NCBI GenBank assembly: GCA_964554795.1
Contig: CAZKQB010000002.1
Coordinates: forward strand, 54,355 to 118,354
DNA length: 64,000 nt
Source: SFHK01 sp964554795
Lineage (GTDB): Bacteria; Bacillota; Clostridia; Christensenellales; Aristaeellaceae
Direction: 5' to 3'
The notes beneath the pieces were generated by a model, which saw nothing but the letters and a program-made list of their open reading frames with translations, searched no databases and was not told the DNA's origin. Of the stretch, positions 7,796 through 16,501 are shown piece by piece. The first letter of the stretch is position 1. Each line of letters opens with the position of its first letter. A program made the translations under genes and the position numbers.

Positions 7796-9043
7796 ATGAA
7801 AAAACGCGTAAGCTGGGATTCACTTCTGCTTTGCTCGGCCTCGGGAAGCTATGTGCCCGTGGCCGACGGCGTTCGCGTGCTGTGCGTGGGCATCGTCATG
7901 TGGTTCCATATTTGGCAGCAGTCGTGGCTGAACCCTTCTGTCCTCGGAGAAGATTTCAATTGGCTGGTGCGCAGCGGCTATATGATGGTAGAGCCACTTC
8001 TGACGCTGAGCGGCTTTCTTCTCTTTCTCCCATGGGCCCGGGCTGCGGTTTCCGGCGCACCCTCGCCCTCCGCGCGCACATTTTATAAAAAACGCGCCGC
8101 GCGCATCCTGCCCAGCTATCTGCTGTGCGTGTTTGTCATGCTGTTTTGCGTAGCGCTGCCCCAGCACCAGTACGCCTCCTCTGCCGAAATGTGGAAGGAT
8201 CTGCTGACTCACCTCACGTTTACAAACGTATTCTTTCCCGCAGCCTACACCTATACCCGCCTGAACGTGGTTTTATGGACCGTGACGATTGAGGTGCAAT
8301 TCTACCTTCTCTTCCCGCTGCTGGCGCGTGTGTTCCGCCGTTATCCCCTGCTTACCTACGCTGCCATGACTGCTGCTGCACTGGTTTTTCGCTTCGGCTA
8401 TGCCGCGCAGCTTTCAGATACCACACATGTACTCAACCAGCTGCCCGCCATGCTGGACGTATTTGCAAATGGCATGCTCGCAGCCTATGCCTATCAGGCC
8501 GCCGCGCAGTCCTTTAAGCCCAATCGCGCCGCTTCGACGCTTCTGACTCTTGTGTCCATCGCATGCCTGTACGGCGTCTGTCAGCTGGTCCGTGCGCAAA
8601 CGCTTGCAAGCGCCGGTGATTACGCAGCCCTGCGCCTCGGACAGATGCAGCGGCGATATGCAGTTTCATTTCTCACGTCAGTCTTTCTCGTTTCCGCGTC
8701 CCATGCGCTTCGGCCCTTCCAGTTCCTGTTCGGAAACCGTCTGATGCGCTTTCTGGCCTCCGTCAGCTTTCAGGTATACATCTGGCATCATCCACTGGCG
8801 CTGCAGCTGAAGTACTGGCGCTTCCCTTCCTATTCCGCCCCCACAAATCCGCAATTCTATTCCGAGCCCCTCTGGCAGAGGCGCTATACACTCGTTTGCT
8901 TCCTTGGTACACTACTGCTTGCTACACTTGCCACCTATCTGTTTGAAAAGCCCCTTGCGCGCCTTTTCCTTCGTGATAAAAAGAAGAGCACCGGCGACGT
9001 CAGCCGTCAACCGGTGCATCCGCAGTCGGAAGACGAAGCGTAA
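7796..9043 (+). CDS. acyltransferase 3 family (OafA/YrhL-like) membrane protein
   Basis: 415 residues with about ten hydrophobic helices. The N-terminal part has the acyltransferase-3 hallmark: a helix opening with D-G-V-R-V-L-C-V and a histidine in M-W-F-H-I-W, then the R-A-A-R-I-L-P-S-Y cytoplasmic segment. Family members move acyl groups, often acetyl, onto cell-surface sugars. TTGGAGG at about 7786-7792 fixes the ATG at 7796; a start at 7757 would lie in the tRNA terminator. The last 44 bp overlap the convergent histidine kinase gene. The acceptor is unknown. Confidence 0.85.
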   Translation: MKKRVSWDSLLLCSASGSYVPVADGVRVLCVGIVMWFHIWQQSWLNPSVLGEDFNWLVRSGYMMVEPLLTLSGFLLFLPWARAAVSGAPSPSARTFYKKRAARILPSYLLCVFVMLFCVALPQHQYASSAEMWKDLLTHLTFTNVFFPAAYTYTRLNVVLWTVTIEVQFYLLFPLLARVFRRYPLLTYAAMTAAALVFRFGYAAQLSDTTHVLNQLPAMLDVFANGMLAAYAYQAAAQSFKPNRAASTLLTLVSIACLYGVCQLVRAQTLASAGDYAALRLGQMQRRYAVSFLTSVFLVSASHALRPFQFLFGNRLMRFLASVSFQVYIWHHPLALQLKYWRFPSYSAPTNPQFYSEPLWQRRYTLVCFLGTLLLATLATYLFEKPLARLFLRDKKKSTGDVSRQPVHPQSEDEA

Positions 9044-10820
9044 ACGTGGAGCCCCTTCCGACCTCCGACTGCACGCCAATCGTGCCGCCCATCAGCTCCA
9101 CGACCTTTTGAGCGATTGCGAGTCCCAGCCCTGTGCCCTTGGTGCGCATGCGTGATTTGTCCGCCTTATAAAACCGTTCCCAGATGTACGGCAAATCCTT
9201 CGGCTCGATCCCCGCGCCGTCGTCACGCACGGAAAGCTCTGCAAACCGTCCGTTCCTTCGCGCACGAACCACGATATGCCCACCGCTCGGTGTAAAGCTG
9301 AGCGCGTTATCCAGCAGGATGATCAGCACCTGTATGATGCGCTCCTCGTTGCCCATGCATACCGTGCCCTCATCCGCATACACCGTCAGCTGAATTCCCG
9401 CGTCCTCAGCCAGTCTGGCCACGGATTCAACCGCGCGCTCCAGCACCGGTTCCACGCGAATCACATCCAGCTCCATCTTCGCCCTGCCATCCTGCAGGCG
9501 TGAAAGATCAAGCATCTCTCCAATCAGCTTCTCAAGCCTTCGCGTTTCCTGATAGATCACCTGATAGCAATTGCTCTTTTCTTCGTCCGTTTCCAAAACG
9601 CCGTCCATCAACGGTTCCACCATACCGCGAATCCCGGTTAGCGGCGTTCGCAGCTCATGCGACACATTCGCGATATACTCCCGGCGCAGCTGCTCCAGCC
9701 GCGTTTCTTCCGAAACGTCGCGCAGCAAGCAAACCGCACCGATGCACGTTCCCTCCGTGCCCGGAATCGGCGAAGCCACGACGCTGATGGCCCGCCCAGA
9801 GTCGCTCGTCCACACGGCGCTCTCCTTTTCGCCGGAATCCATGCACACCACAAGCATCGAAAGAACGTGCCTTTGCGGCTCACCCGCGCGGGTATACTCC
9901 AGCTCCCAGCGATCGATCTCCAGCATTTCCAGCGCCGGCGCGTTCACATGGAACACTCGTCCGTCTCGCTCCACGGCTACAATACCCTCGGCTATGGACT
10001 CAAACAGCTGCTCCAGCTTGCTTTTTTCGTTTTGCAGATTTTCAATAACGTCCTTCAGCCGATCAACCAGCACATTGAGCGTTTCTGCAAGCTGTCCGAT
10101 CTCATCTGCCTGCGCCACGGGCGCATGACGCGAATAATCGCCCGCAGCCATCGCGCGCGCTACATCGTTCATGAGGCACAGCGGCCGGGTGATGCTACGC
10201 GAAAATACCGACGTAAACGCCACGGCAACCAGCATCGCGCAGGCTGCTGCAATGATCAGATAGGTTGCGATTCGAACCCACATCACGTCCACATCCGCGA
10301 CGGTACGAAACAGCATCATCGCACCCATGATCTCGCCCTGCGCATCCCTCATCGGCACGCCGGCGTATACGATCTTCGCCGTCAGAAATTCAACTTCCTC
10401 TACCCCGCGCACCATACCTCCGGCGAAAATGTCCTCAAAGATGCTGCGATCCATGTTGGATACAATTTCCGTGTAGGCAAGCCCCGCTGCATCCTCCTCG
10501 TCCGGCGTTTTCCTTGAGGTGGGTGTCGGAGGCGACTGCGTAGCGATATAGTCCGGGTTTACGAACACAATCTTTGCGTCTACCAGCGACTGATAGCGTC
10601 TGAGCTGCTTCCATTCAAGGCCATTTTTCTGAGTAATTGCGATATACTGCGCCTTCTCAACCAATTCTGTTTCGTTGGACTGGACAATATAGTTGCGCAC
10701 CAGACGATACGTCATGAACGCCGTCATGGACAGCACAACCGCAATAATCAACATGTAGCCGGTCAGCATCTTGGGATAGATTCCCACGCCTGACCGGCTC
10801 TCCGTTTTCAGCTTCAGCAT
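9000..10820 (-). CDS. sensor histidine kinase (HAMP-PAS-HisKA-HATPase)
   Basis: 606 residues. A transmembrane helix (about 19-41), an extracytoplasmic sensor of about 140 residues, a second helix (about 184-207), HAMP (about 208-260), PAS (about 265-370), HisKA with the phosphoacceptor H388 in V-S-H-E-L-R-T-P-L, and a HATPase domain with N (L-D-N-A-L), G1 (D-D-G-A-G-I) and G2 (G-T-G-L-G-L-A-I) boxes. The plan matches PhoR/WalK-type kinases. The ATG abuts the stop of the response regulator (TAAATG), so the pair is co-translated. The signal is unknown. The 3' end overlaps the acyltransferase gene by 44 bp in convergent orientation. Confidence 0.93.
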   Translation of the reverse strand: MLKLKTESRSGVGIYPKMLTGYMLIIAVVLSMTAFMTYRLVRNYIVQSNETELVEKAQYIAITQKNGLEWKQLRRYQSLVDAKIVFVNPDYIATQSPPTPTSRKTPDEEDAAGLAYTEIVSNMDRSIFEDIFAGGMVRGVEEVEFLTAKIVYAGVPMRDAQGEIMGAMMLFRTVADVDVMWVRIATYLIIAAACAMLVAVAFTSVFSRSITRPLCLMNDVARAMAAGDYSRHAPVAQADEIGQLAETLNVLVDRLKDVIENLQNEKSKLEQLFESIAEGIVAVERDGRVFHVNAPALEMLEIDRWELEYTRAGEPQRHVLSMLVVCMDSGEKESAVWTSDSGRAISVVASPIPGTEGTCIGAVCLLRDVSEETRLEQLRREYIANVSHELRTPLTGIRGMVEPLMDGVLETDEEKSNCYQVIYQETRRLEKLIGEMLDLSRLQDGRAKMELDVIRVEPVLERAVESVARLAEDAGIQLTVYADEGTVCMGNEERIIQVLIILLDNALSFTPSGGHIVVRARRNGRFAELSVRDDGAGIEPKDLPYIWERFYKADKSRMRTKGTGLGLAIAQKVVELMGGTIGVQSEVGRGSTFTLRLPTADAPVDG

Positions 10821-11525
10821 TTATTCTCCGATCTCAAATCGATAACCGACGCCCCACACCGTCTTGATATCCCACCGGTTCTCCGGCAGGCACAGCTTGG
10901 CGCGCATGCGCTTGATATGACTGTCGACAGCGCGCGTATCGCCAAGAAAATCGTAGCCCCAGATGCTTTGCAAAAGATGCTCGCGGCTGAACACCTTGCC
11001 AGGATTGCTGGCCAGCGTGTACAGAATCTCGATTTCCTTGGGTGTACACGGCACCGGCTGATCGTTCAGCTTCACGATGAACGCGCCCATATCGATTTCC
11101 AGATTTTCAATGCGCACAATTGTGCCCTTGCTCTCATCCTTGATCTCGTGCAGACGCCTGAGAACCGCCTTCACCCGCGCGAGCACCTCCCGCGGACTGA
11201 AGGGCTTGGTAATATAGTCATCCGCGCCCAGCTCAAGACCCAGCAGCTTGTCGAATTCCTCTCCCTTGGCGGAAAGCATGATCACAGGAATGTTTGCATC
11301 CCTGCGAATTTCCCGGCACACCGCAAGCCCATCCTTTCTTGGCATCATGATGTCCAGTATAATCATGTCCGGCTTGAGAGCGCGCGCCTTTTCCACCGCA
11401 TCCTCTCCGTCATAAGCCGAGAAAATCTCATAGCCCTCCCGGCGAAAATACGGGCTGAGCGACTGGTGCACGTTCGGATCGTCATCTGCGATCAATACAC
11501 GGTAGCTTGCTTTATACCCTTCCAT
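10821..11525 (-). CDS. OmpR/PhoB-family response regulator
   Basis: 234 residues from the chosen start. The receiver has the acidic pair D-D-D, phosphoacceptor in D-M-I-I-L-D-I-M-M-P, a Ser in M-L-S-A-K and the lysine in I-T-K-P-F. The C-terminal winged helix ends in W-G-V-G-Y-R-F. It should act as the transcriptional partner of the adjoining kinase. GGAGGG directly abuts an ATG at 11529-11531; the next ATG (11523-11525) has a better 6-nt spacing and is preferred, though a two-residue longer protein is possible. A reading frame starting at 11579 is not supported. Confidence 0.92.
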   Translation of the reverse strand: MEGYKASYRVLIADDDPNVHQSLSPYFRREGYEIFSAYDGEDAVEKARALKPDMIILDIMMPRKDGLAVCREIRRDANIPVIMLSAKGEEFDKLLGLELGADDYITKPFSPREVLARVKAVLRRLHEIKDESKGTIVRIENLEIDMGAFIVKLNDQPVPCTPKEIEILYTLASNPGKVFSREHLLQSIWGYDFLGDTRAVDSHIKRMRAKLCLPENRWDIKTVWGVGYRFEIGE

Positions 11526-11595
11526 TTCCATCCCTCCATGAACGCATGATACCGAAAAAGTGTGGCGTTTTCGTGTCATGCCTCATAAGAATTCT

Positions 11596-11627
11596 GAGGA
11601 CGGTTTTGAAAAAAGCTGAACCGTCTC
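11596..11627 (-). terminator. possible terminator after the xylulokinase-like gene
   Basis: GAGACGGTT and AACCGTCCTC pair on the minus strand around a T-rich loop and touch the xylulokinase stop codon. The T run lies in the loop rather than after the stem, so this is only a weak terminator call. Confidence 0.4.
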
Positions 11628-13152
11628 AGTCTTCCCTGTCAAACAGCGGTTTATTGGCCGGATACAGCATGCAGTACCGTTCATATCCTCGCCGGTAGGC
11701 CTCGCGAACGGCAGGATCAGGCGTGTAGAAGCGCTCGTCCTCATGCAGCACGCTAATGGCATCCTTCAGATTCCTCCAGATACCCGCGCCGACGCCTGCA
11801 ACCAAAGCCGCGCCATACGCGCCGCCCTCCTTCGCAGCGGACATCGTGTATACCGGCAGCTCGAAGATATCCGCAGCCATCTGCTTCCATACCTCGCTGG
11901 AAGCGCCGCCGCCGGACAGATAGACCTTCTGCGGCGCGATTTCCGCGCTCATTCGCTCCACAACCTGCTTCAGCGAATACGTAACTCCCTCCATAACCGC
12001 GCGCGCCATATCTGCTCGCGTCGTGCCCAGCGACAGGCCGTAAAATATACCCCGCGCATTCGGATCCGGATACGGGCAGCGTTCGCCCGTCAGATATGGC
12101 GCGAACAGCACGCCGTTTGCGCCTGCAGGCACATTTTTCACGCGCTCGTCGATGTAGGCATAGGTATTTTTGCCCTCGCGCCCCGCATTCGCCGCGTCCT
12201 CTCCGGCCAGCGTCTTCACAAACCAACTGAATGCGCCGCCTGCTGTCAGCGTACAGCCGAACGCATGCCACAAGCCCGGCTCATTATTGCAGAACATCTG
12301 AAGGCTTCCCTCGGGATTCGAATGAAAGCCGCTCATGCCCATTGAAACATTGCCGCTGGTGCCGATGACCACGCCCAGCACGCCGGGCTCCACCAGTCCC
12401 GTACCCGTCGTTTGAATCACGGCGTCACCGCCGCCTGCATACACGCTCAGCCCCTCCGGCAACCCCGTCTCCGCAGCAGCCTCCGCCGTTATGCAGCCCG
12501 CAAGCGCTGTCGATTCCACCGCCTCGGGGAAAATCGCCTTTTCCAGACCAGCAAGCGCAATCAATTCGTCAGCCCACACGCGGTTTTTCGTGTCAAAGAA
12601 GCCGGTGCCGGACGCTTCGGATACATCCGTCAGTACCTGCCCGGTCAGGCGAAAGCGAATATAATCCTTCGGACAGCAGAAAATCCTCATTCGCTCAAAA
12701 TTCTCCGGCTCCTCGTCCCGCAGCCAGAGAAGCTTGCCTCCGGTATAGCCGGTGAGCATGCGATTGTTTGTATATTTCAGAAGGCTATCCACGCCGCCCG
12801 CACGCTCGGTAATCCAGTCGCACTGCTTCTGCGTGCGCTGGTCGCACCACAGAATCGCAGGCCGGATCACACGCATTTCATCATCCAGCGCTACAAGGCC
12901 ATGCATCTGGCCAGAAAACGAAATGCCGCAGATGTCCTTCTCATCCGTGCCTGCCTTTGCCAGCACAGCCCGAATGCCGTCCACTGCACCGCGCCACCAG
13001 TCTTCCGGGTTCTGCTCCGCCCAGCCGGGACGTGGCGTCGAGAGCGGATATTCCCTCGTTGCCGAAGCGATCACCCGCCCAGTTTCATCGACAAGCAGAC
13101 ACTTCGCGCCGGACGTTCCAATATCAAGACCGATCAGCATCCTCCTGGCCAT
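11626..13152 (-). CDS. xylB: xylulokinase-like FGGY carbohydrate kinase
   Basis: 508 residues. FGGY kinases phosphorylate a sugar with ATP. The N-terminal phosphate loop G-L-D-I-G-T-S-G-A-K, an S-G-Q-M-H-G-L-V sugar-binding segment (about 75-82), D-Q-R near 107, the G-G-G-D-A near 255 and the late Y-L-S-G-G-G-A-S-S glycine loop fit XylB (D-xylulose to xylulose 5-phosphate). An AGGAGG with 7-nt spacing supports the ATG at 13150-13152; the longer frame to 13233 runs into plsY. It overlaps the plsY end by 29 bp, so it sits at the tail of the der-plsY operon, an unusual place for a pentose kinase. A different pentulose or polyol substrate remains possible. Confidence 0.85.
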   Translation of the reverse strand: MARRMLIGLDIGTSGAKCLLVDETGRVIASATREYPLSTPRPGWAEQNPEDWWRGAVDGIRAVLAKAGTDEKDICGISFSGQMHGLVALDDEMRVIRPAILWCDQRTQKQCDWITERAGGVDSLLKYTNNRMLTGYTGGKLLWLRDEEPENFERMRIFCCPKDYIRFRLTGQVLTDVSEASGTGFFDTKNRVWADELIALAGLEKAIFPEAVESTALAGCITAEAAAETGLPEGLSVYAGGGDAVIQTTGTGLVEPGVLGVVIGTSGNVSMGMSGFHSNPEGSLQMFCNNEPGLWHAFGCTLTAGGAFSWFVKTLAGEDAANAGREGKNTYAYIDERVKNVPAGANGVLFAPYLTGERCPYPDPNARGIFYGLSLGTTRADMARAVMEGVTYSLKQVVERMSAEIAPQKVYLSGGGASSEVWKQMAADIFELPVYTMSAAKEGGAYGAALVAGVGAGIWRNLKDAISVLHEDERFYTPDPAVREAYRRGYERYCMLYPANKPLFDRED

Positions 13153-13804
13153 GCTTCTTCCTCCTGTTTCTAAGCGTCTTTGCCATTTTCTGGGAAACCT
13201 GCGTAATCTTCTTTGAATCAAGCCGGTTTTCACTGCCCTCCGCCAGCCGCTTCATGTTCGCGCGGTGCGAAAACAGCGCCAGCGCACAGGCAACCAACGC
13301 CCCGCCAATTGCATACCAGCTCTCATGGAACAGGAACACCAGCACCACAAACGCGCACGCCGAAAGCATCGACGCCAGCGACATATAGCCGGAAATCAGC
13401 AGCACCAGCACCTGAATAGCCAGCAGCACCACTGCAATTCGCCAGTCTACCACAAGAATGTATCCAAAGGACGTACTTATACCCTTGCCGCCGCGAAAGC
13501 GGAACAGCGCCGGCCAGTTATGGCCAAGAATCGCACAGACGCCGCCAATGTGCAAACCCAGTTCGCCGCCGATCCACATACCGATCAGCGCGCCCAATAC
13601 GCCCTTTAGCGCATCCCCCATAAAGGTCAGAAAGCTCGGCCCCCATCCCAGTGTACGCATGACGTTGGTCATGCCCGTGTTGCCGCTGCCGTAGTTTCGA
13701 ATGTCGATTCTGCCATACAGCTTCGAAACGATCACGCCCGTTGAAACACAGCCAAGCGCATAGCCAATCACCGCGCAAAGCGCATAAAGCAGCACCTGCT
13801 TCAT
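13124..13804 (-). CDS. plsY: acyl-phosphate:glycerol-3-phosphate acyltransferase PlsY
   Basis: 226 residues, five-helix membrane enzyme. It transfers an acyl group from acyl-phosphate to glycerol 3-phosphate, the first step of phospholipid synthesis. Motifs visible are G-S-G-N-T-G-M-T-N-V-M-R-T-L-G (residues 37-51), H-N-W-P (motif 2 region, G-x-x-x-P-x-F-x-x-x-K-G-G-K-G) with F-R-G-G-K-G-I-S-T, and a late E-S motif. The basic C-terminal tail after residue 195 is longer than usual. Its ATG abuts the der stop (TAAATG). Confidence 0.95.
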   Translation of the reverse strand: MKQVLLYALCAVIGYALGCVSTGVIVSKLYGRIDIRNYGSGNTGMTNVMRTLGWGPSFLTFMGDALKGVLGALIGMWIGGELGLHIGGVCAILGHNWPALFRFRGGKGISTSFGYILVVDWRIAVVLLAIQVLVLLISGYMSLASMLSACAFVVLVFLFHESWYAIGGALVACALALFSHRANMKRLAEGSENRLDSKKITQVSQKMAKTLRNRRKKHGQEDADRS

Positions 13805-15133
13805 TTATTCCTCCTTCTGTCCCCGCTCACGCAGAACAAAGCGAATCGGCGTTCCCTCGAACCCAAAGGCCTTGCGGAACTGGTTTTCCAGATACCGTTC
13901 ATACGAGAAATGCAAAAGCTCCTTGTCGTTGACGAACAGAACGAACGTGGGCGGCTTGGTAGCCTGCTGCGTACCGTAATAGATGCGCAGTCTGCGGCCC
14001 GACGTGGCCGGCGGCTGCAGCGCCGTCTGCGCGTCGGTCAGGATGTCGTTCAGAAGGCCCGTCGTCACACGACGCGACGCCTGCTCGTTCACGCTGCGAA
14101 CCGTATCCAGCACTCTGTTCACGCGCTGGCCGGTCTTTGCGGAAATAAAGATCACTGGCGCGTACGCCATAAAGCGCAGCTTCTCGCGCACCTCCTTCAC
14201 GTACCTTTCAAGCGTTCCCGTCTCCTTTTCCTTCGCATCCCACTTGTTCACGACAATCACGGCCGCCTTGCCCTGCTCGTCAATATAGCCAGCAATCTTG
14301 CTGTCCTGCTCGCTTACACCCTCGGTCGCATCAATCAGCAAAAGCGCAACATCGCAGCGATCAATGGCCGCCAGCGAACGCACAACGGAGAAACGCTCCA
14401 GCGACTGGTATTCAATGGCGCGCTTTCTGCGAATACCAGCCGTATCGATGATGACAAACTCGTCGTCGCCATCCCTGAACCGGGTATCGATAGCGTCGCG
14501 CGTCGTTCCCGCAATATCAGAAACCATCACTCGCTCCTCGCCCAGAATGCGATTCACAAGCGACGACTTGCCTACGTTCGGCTTTCCGACCACGGCAATG
14601 GAAATGGTATCCGTCTCCTCTTCCTCTTCGCTTTCCTCCGGGAAATGCGCAACCACCAGATCCAGAAGGTCGCCCAAATTCAGAAGGTTTACCGAGGAAA
14701 TACCAATCGGATCACCAATTCCCAGCTGATAAAAATCGTAAATGCCGTCCATCATGCGGATGTTGTCAATCTTATTTACGACCAGTATGACCGGCTTACC
14801 TGAACGTCGGAGCATATCGGCAACGGTCTCATCGTCAGCCGTCAGCCCCTGCTTCCCGTCCACAAAAAACAGAATCACATCGCAGGTCTCAATGGCGATT
14901 TCCGCCTGCCTACGCATCTGCCTCAGCAATGGATCGTCGCTCATCGGGTCAATGCCGCCGGTATCGATGAGCGTAAATCTGTGATTCAGCCATTCGCAGT
15001 CGGCATACACGCGATCGCGCGTCACGCCAGGCGTATCCTCTACGATGGCAATGCGCTTGCCCGACATCTTATTAAAGAACGTACTCTTGCCCACATTCGG
15101 GCGGCCAACAATTGCGACCAACGGTCGTGCCAT
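13805..15133 (-). CDS. der: ribosome biogenesis GTPase Der (EngA)
   Basis: 442 residues. Two tandem GTPase domains, each with a P-loop (G-R-P-N-V-G-K-S-T near 10-18 and G-K-P-N-V-G-K-S-S near 180-188), D-T-P-G/D-T-A-G G3 and N-K-x-D G4 motifs (V-N-K-I-D, V-N-K-W-D), and a C-terminal KH-like domain. Der is essential for 50S subunit maturation. Two ATG codons follow the AGGAGG; the second (15131-15133) has 8-nt spacing and matches the usual Der N-terminus. Order DUF512, Der, PlsY is common in Clostridia; here gpsA is missing from its usual place after plsY. Confidence 0.95.
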   Translation of the reverse strand: MARPLVAIVGRPNVGKSTFFNKMSGKRIAIVEDTPGVTRDRVYADCEWLNHRFTLIDTGGIDPMSDDPLLRQMRRQAEIAIETCDVILFFVDGKQGLTADDETVADMLRRSGKPVILVVNKIDNIRMMDGIYDFYQLGIGDPIGISSVNLLNLGDLLDLVVAHFPEESEEEEETDTISIAVVGKPNVGKSSLVNRILGEERVMVSDIAGTTRDAIDTRFRDGDDEFVIIDTAGIRRKRAIEYQSLERFSVVRSLAAIDRCDVALLLIDATEGVSEQDSKIAGYIDEQGKAAVIVVNKWDAKEKETGTLERYVKEVREKLRFMAYAPVIFISAKTGQRVNRVLDTVRSVNEQASRRVTTGLLNDILTDAQTALQPPATSGRRLRIYYGTQQATKPPTFVLFVNDKELLHFSYERYLENQFRKAFGFEGTPIRFVLRERGQKEE

Positions 15134-15172
15134 ATCCATATCCTCCTGAAGCCGCTCACAGGCGGCGCATAT

Positions 15173-16489
15173 TCAAAGCTGTGCAAACCGCACAATCGCG
15201 TCCAGAAGCTCATCGCCCCTTCGCCCAACCGGCAGAATCGGACGCCCCAGTGCCGCCTCTGCCTCGGTCAGCAGCAGATTGTCCAGAAAACGCTGATCCT
15301 CCGAACGAATCATGCATTCGGTAATCAAAATTGCTTCCGAAGGCCTATCCTTCATCTGGGATACCAGATCGCCTCCCGTGACGAGACCTGCAACGGTGAC
15401 TGTTTCTCCGAAATAATGATTGGTGATCGCGTATACCTTTACCTCCACGCCTGTCACCGGATGCGCGTCCAGCAGCCTCTTCAAAATGGGCTGCGCCGAC
15501 ACGCCTGTGGCAATGGCGATGGTATGACGCGGCTTGACCTCGCGCCTAAGCCTCGCAGGAAGCTCCATATACGCATCCTCAAACTCGGTAATCAACTGAC
15601 GGCAAAGACCTATACCGTTGTCAATCTGCTCGTAGTCTTCATACGCCTCGTCCTCCGGAAGCGGCACTTCCGCCTTCAGATACAATTCGTCTGAGGGAAA
15701 TACGAACCGCGTGCCATGCTCCTGAAGCATCCGCTCGCGAACGTGGTCGGCCTGCGCAAGCACCATGCGCGCCGATTCCCGGTCGAACATGCGAATGCTC
15801 TCCAGTCCCTTCCGGTGCCCGGTCAGCCCAACAGGCACCAGCGCAAGCGAACGGCAGGCCGGATACAGTCCCATCAAGTCATTCATCGTCCGCTCCAGCG
15901 CCTCGCTGCAGTTCAGCTCCGGACAGAGCACCGCCTGCGCGTGAAAGCTGATGCCGCCCGCTGCAAGCTTTTCAAGCTGCTCCATGATATTGCCGCCGCG
16001 CGGATTGCCCAGCAGCCTTTTGCGCAGCTCTGGCTCCGTCGCATGCACCGAAATATACAGCGGCGACGCATGCCGACGAATGATACGGTTGAGCTCGCGC
16101 GGGCCGACGTTCGTCATCGTGACAAAGTTTCCCATCATCAGCGACAAACGCCAGTCGTCATCCTTCACGCGCATGCTGTCGCGAGCGCACGCAGGCAGCT
16201 GATCGACAAAGCAGAACAGGCATTTGTTCAGGCACAGACGCAGACCATCCAGCATATCGTTTTCAAACGCCAAACCAAGCGGCTCGTAGTCGTCCTTTTC
16301 GAACTCGTACTCCGTCTGCACACCGTCGCGCTCAATCAGAAGGACGATGCGGTCGCTGCACGACAGTGCCTGATAGTCAATCCAGTCCAGGAGCCTTTCC
16401 CCATTCATCTTCAGAAGAACGTCGCCCTGTCTGAGCCCCAGCTGGTCGGCAATGCTGCCCTTCTCCACCGACCGAATCACGTGACCCAT
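15173..16489 (-). CDS. DUF512 protein with PDZ and putative Fe-S cluster site
   Basis: 438 residues. An N-terminal PDZ-like domain (about 1-60; G-S-I-A-D-Q-L-G-L-R-Q-G-D) leads into a cysteine cluster C-L-N-K-C-L-F-C-F (about 87-95; C-x3-C-x2-C), like radical-SAM sites, and then the DUF512 domain. Next comes a P-L-Y-I-S-V-H-A-T segment, which also resembles radical-SAM barrels. Family members are widespread in Firmicutes next to der, and the reaction is unknown. It starts 12 bp below the L,D-transpeptidase gene and ends 39 bp above der. Confidence 0.88.
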   Translation of the reverse strand: MGHVIRSVEKGSIADQLGLRQGDVLLKMNGERLLDWIDYQALSCSDRIVLLIERDGVQTEYEFEKDDYEPLGLAFENDMLDGLRLCLNKCLFCFVDQLPACARDSMRVKDDDWRLSLMMGNFVTMTNVGPRELNRIIRRHASPLYISVHATEPELRKRLLGNPRGGNIMEQLEKLAAGGISFHAQAVLCPELNCSEALERTMNDLMGLYPACRSLALVPVGLTGHRKGLESIRMFDRESARMVLAQADHVRERMLQEHGTRFVFPSDELYLKAEVPLPEDEAYEDYEQIDNGIGLCRQLITEFEDAYMELPARLRREVKPRHTIAIATGVSAQPILKRLLDAHPVTGVEVKVYAITNHYFGETVTVAGLVTGGDLVSQMKDRPSEAILITECMIRSEDQRFLDNLLLTEAEAALGRPILPVGRRGDELLDAIVRFAQL

Positions 16490-16501
16490 CCGATCCCTCC
16501 G

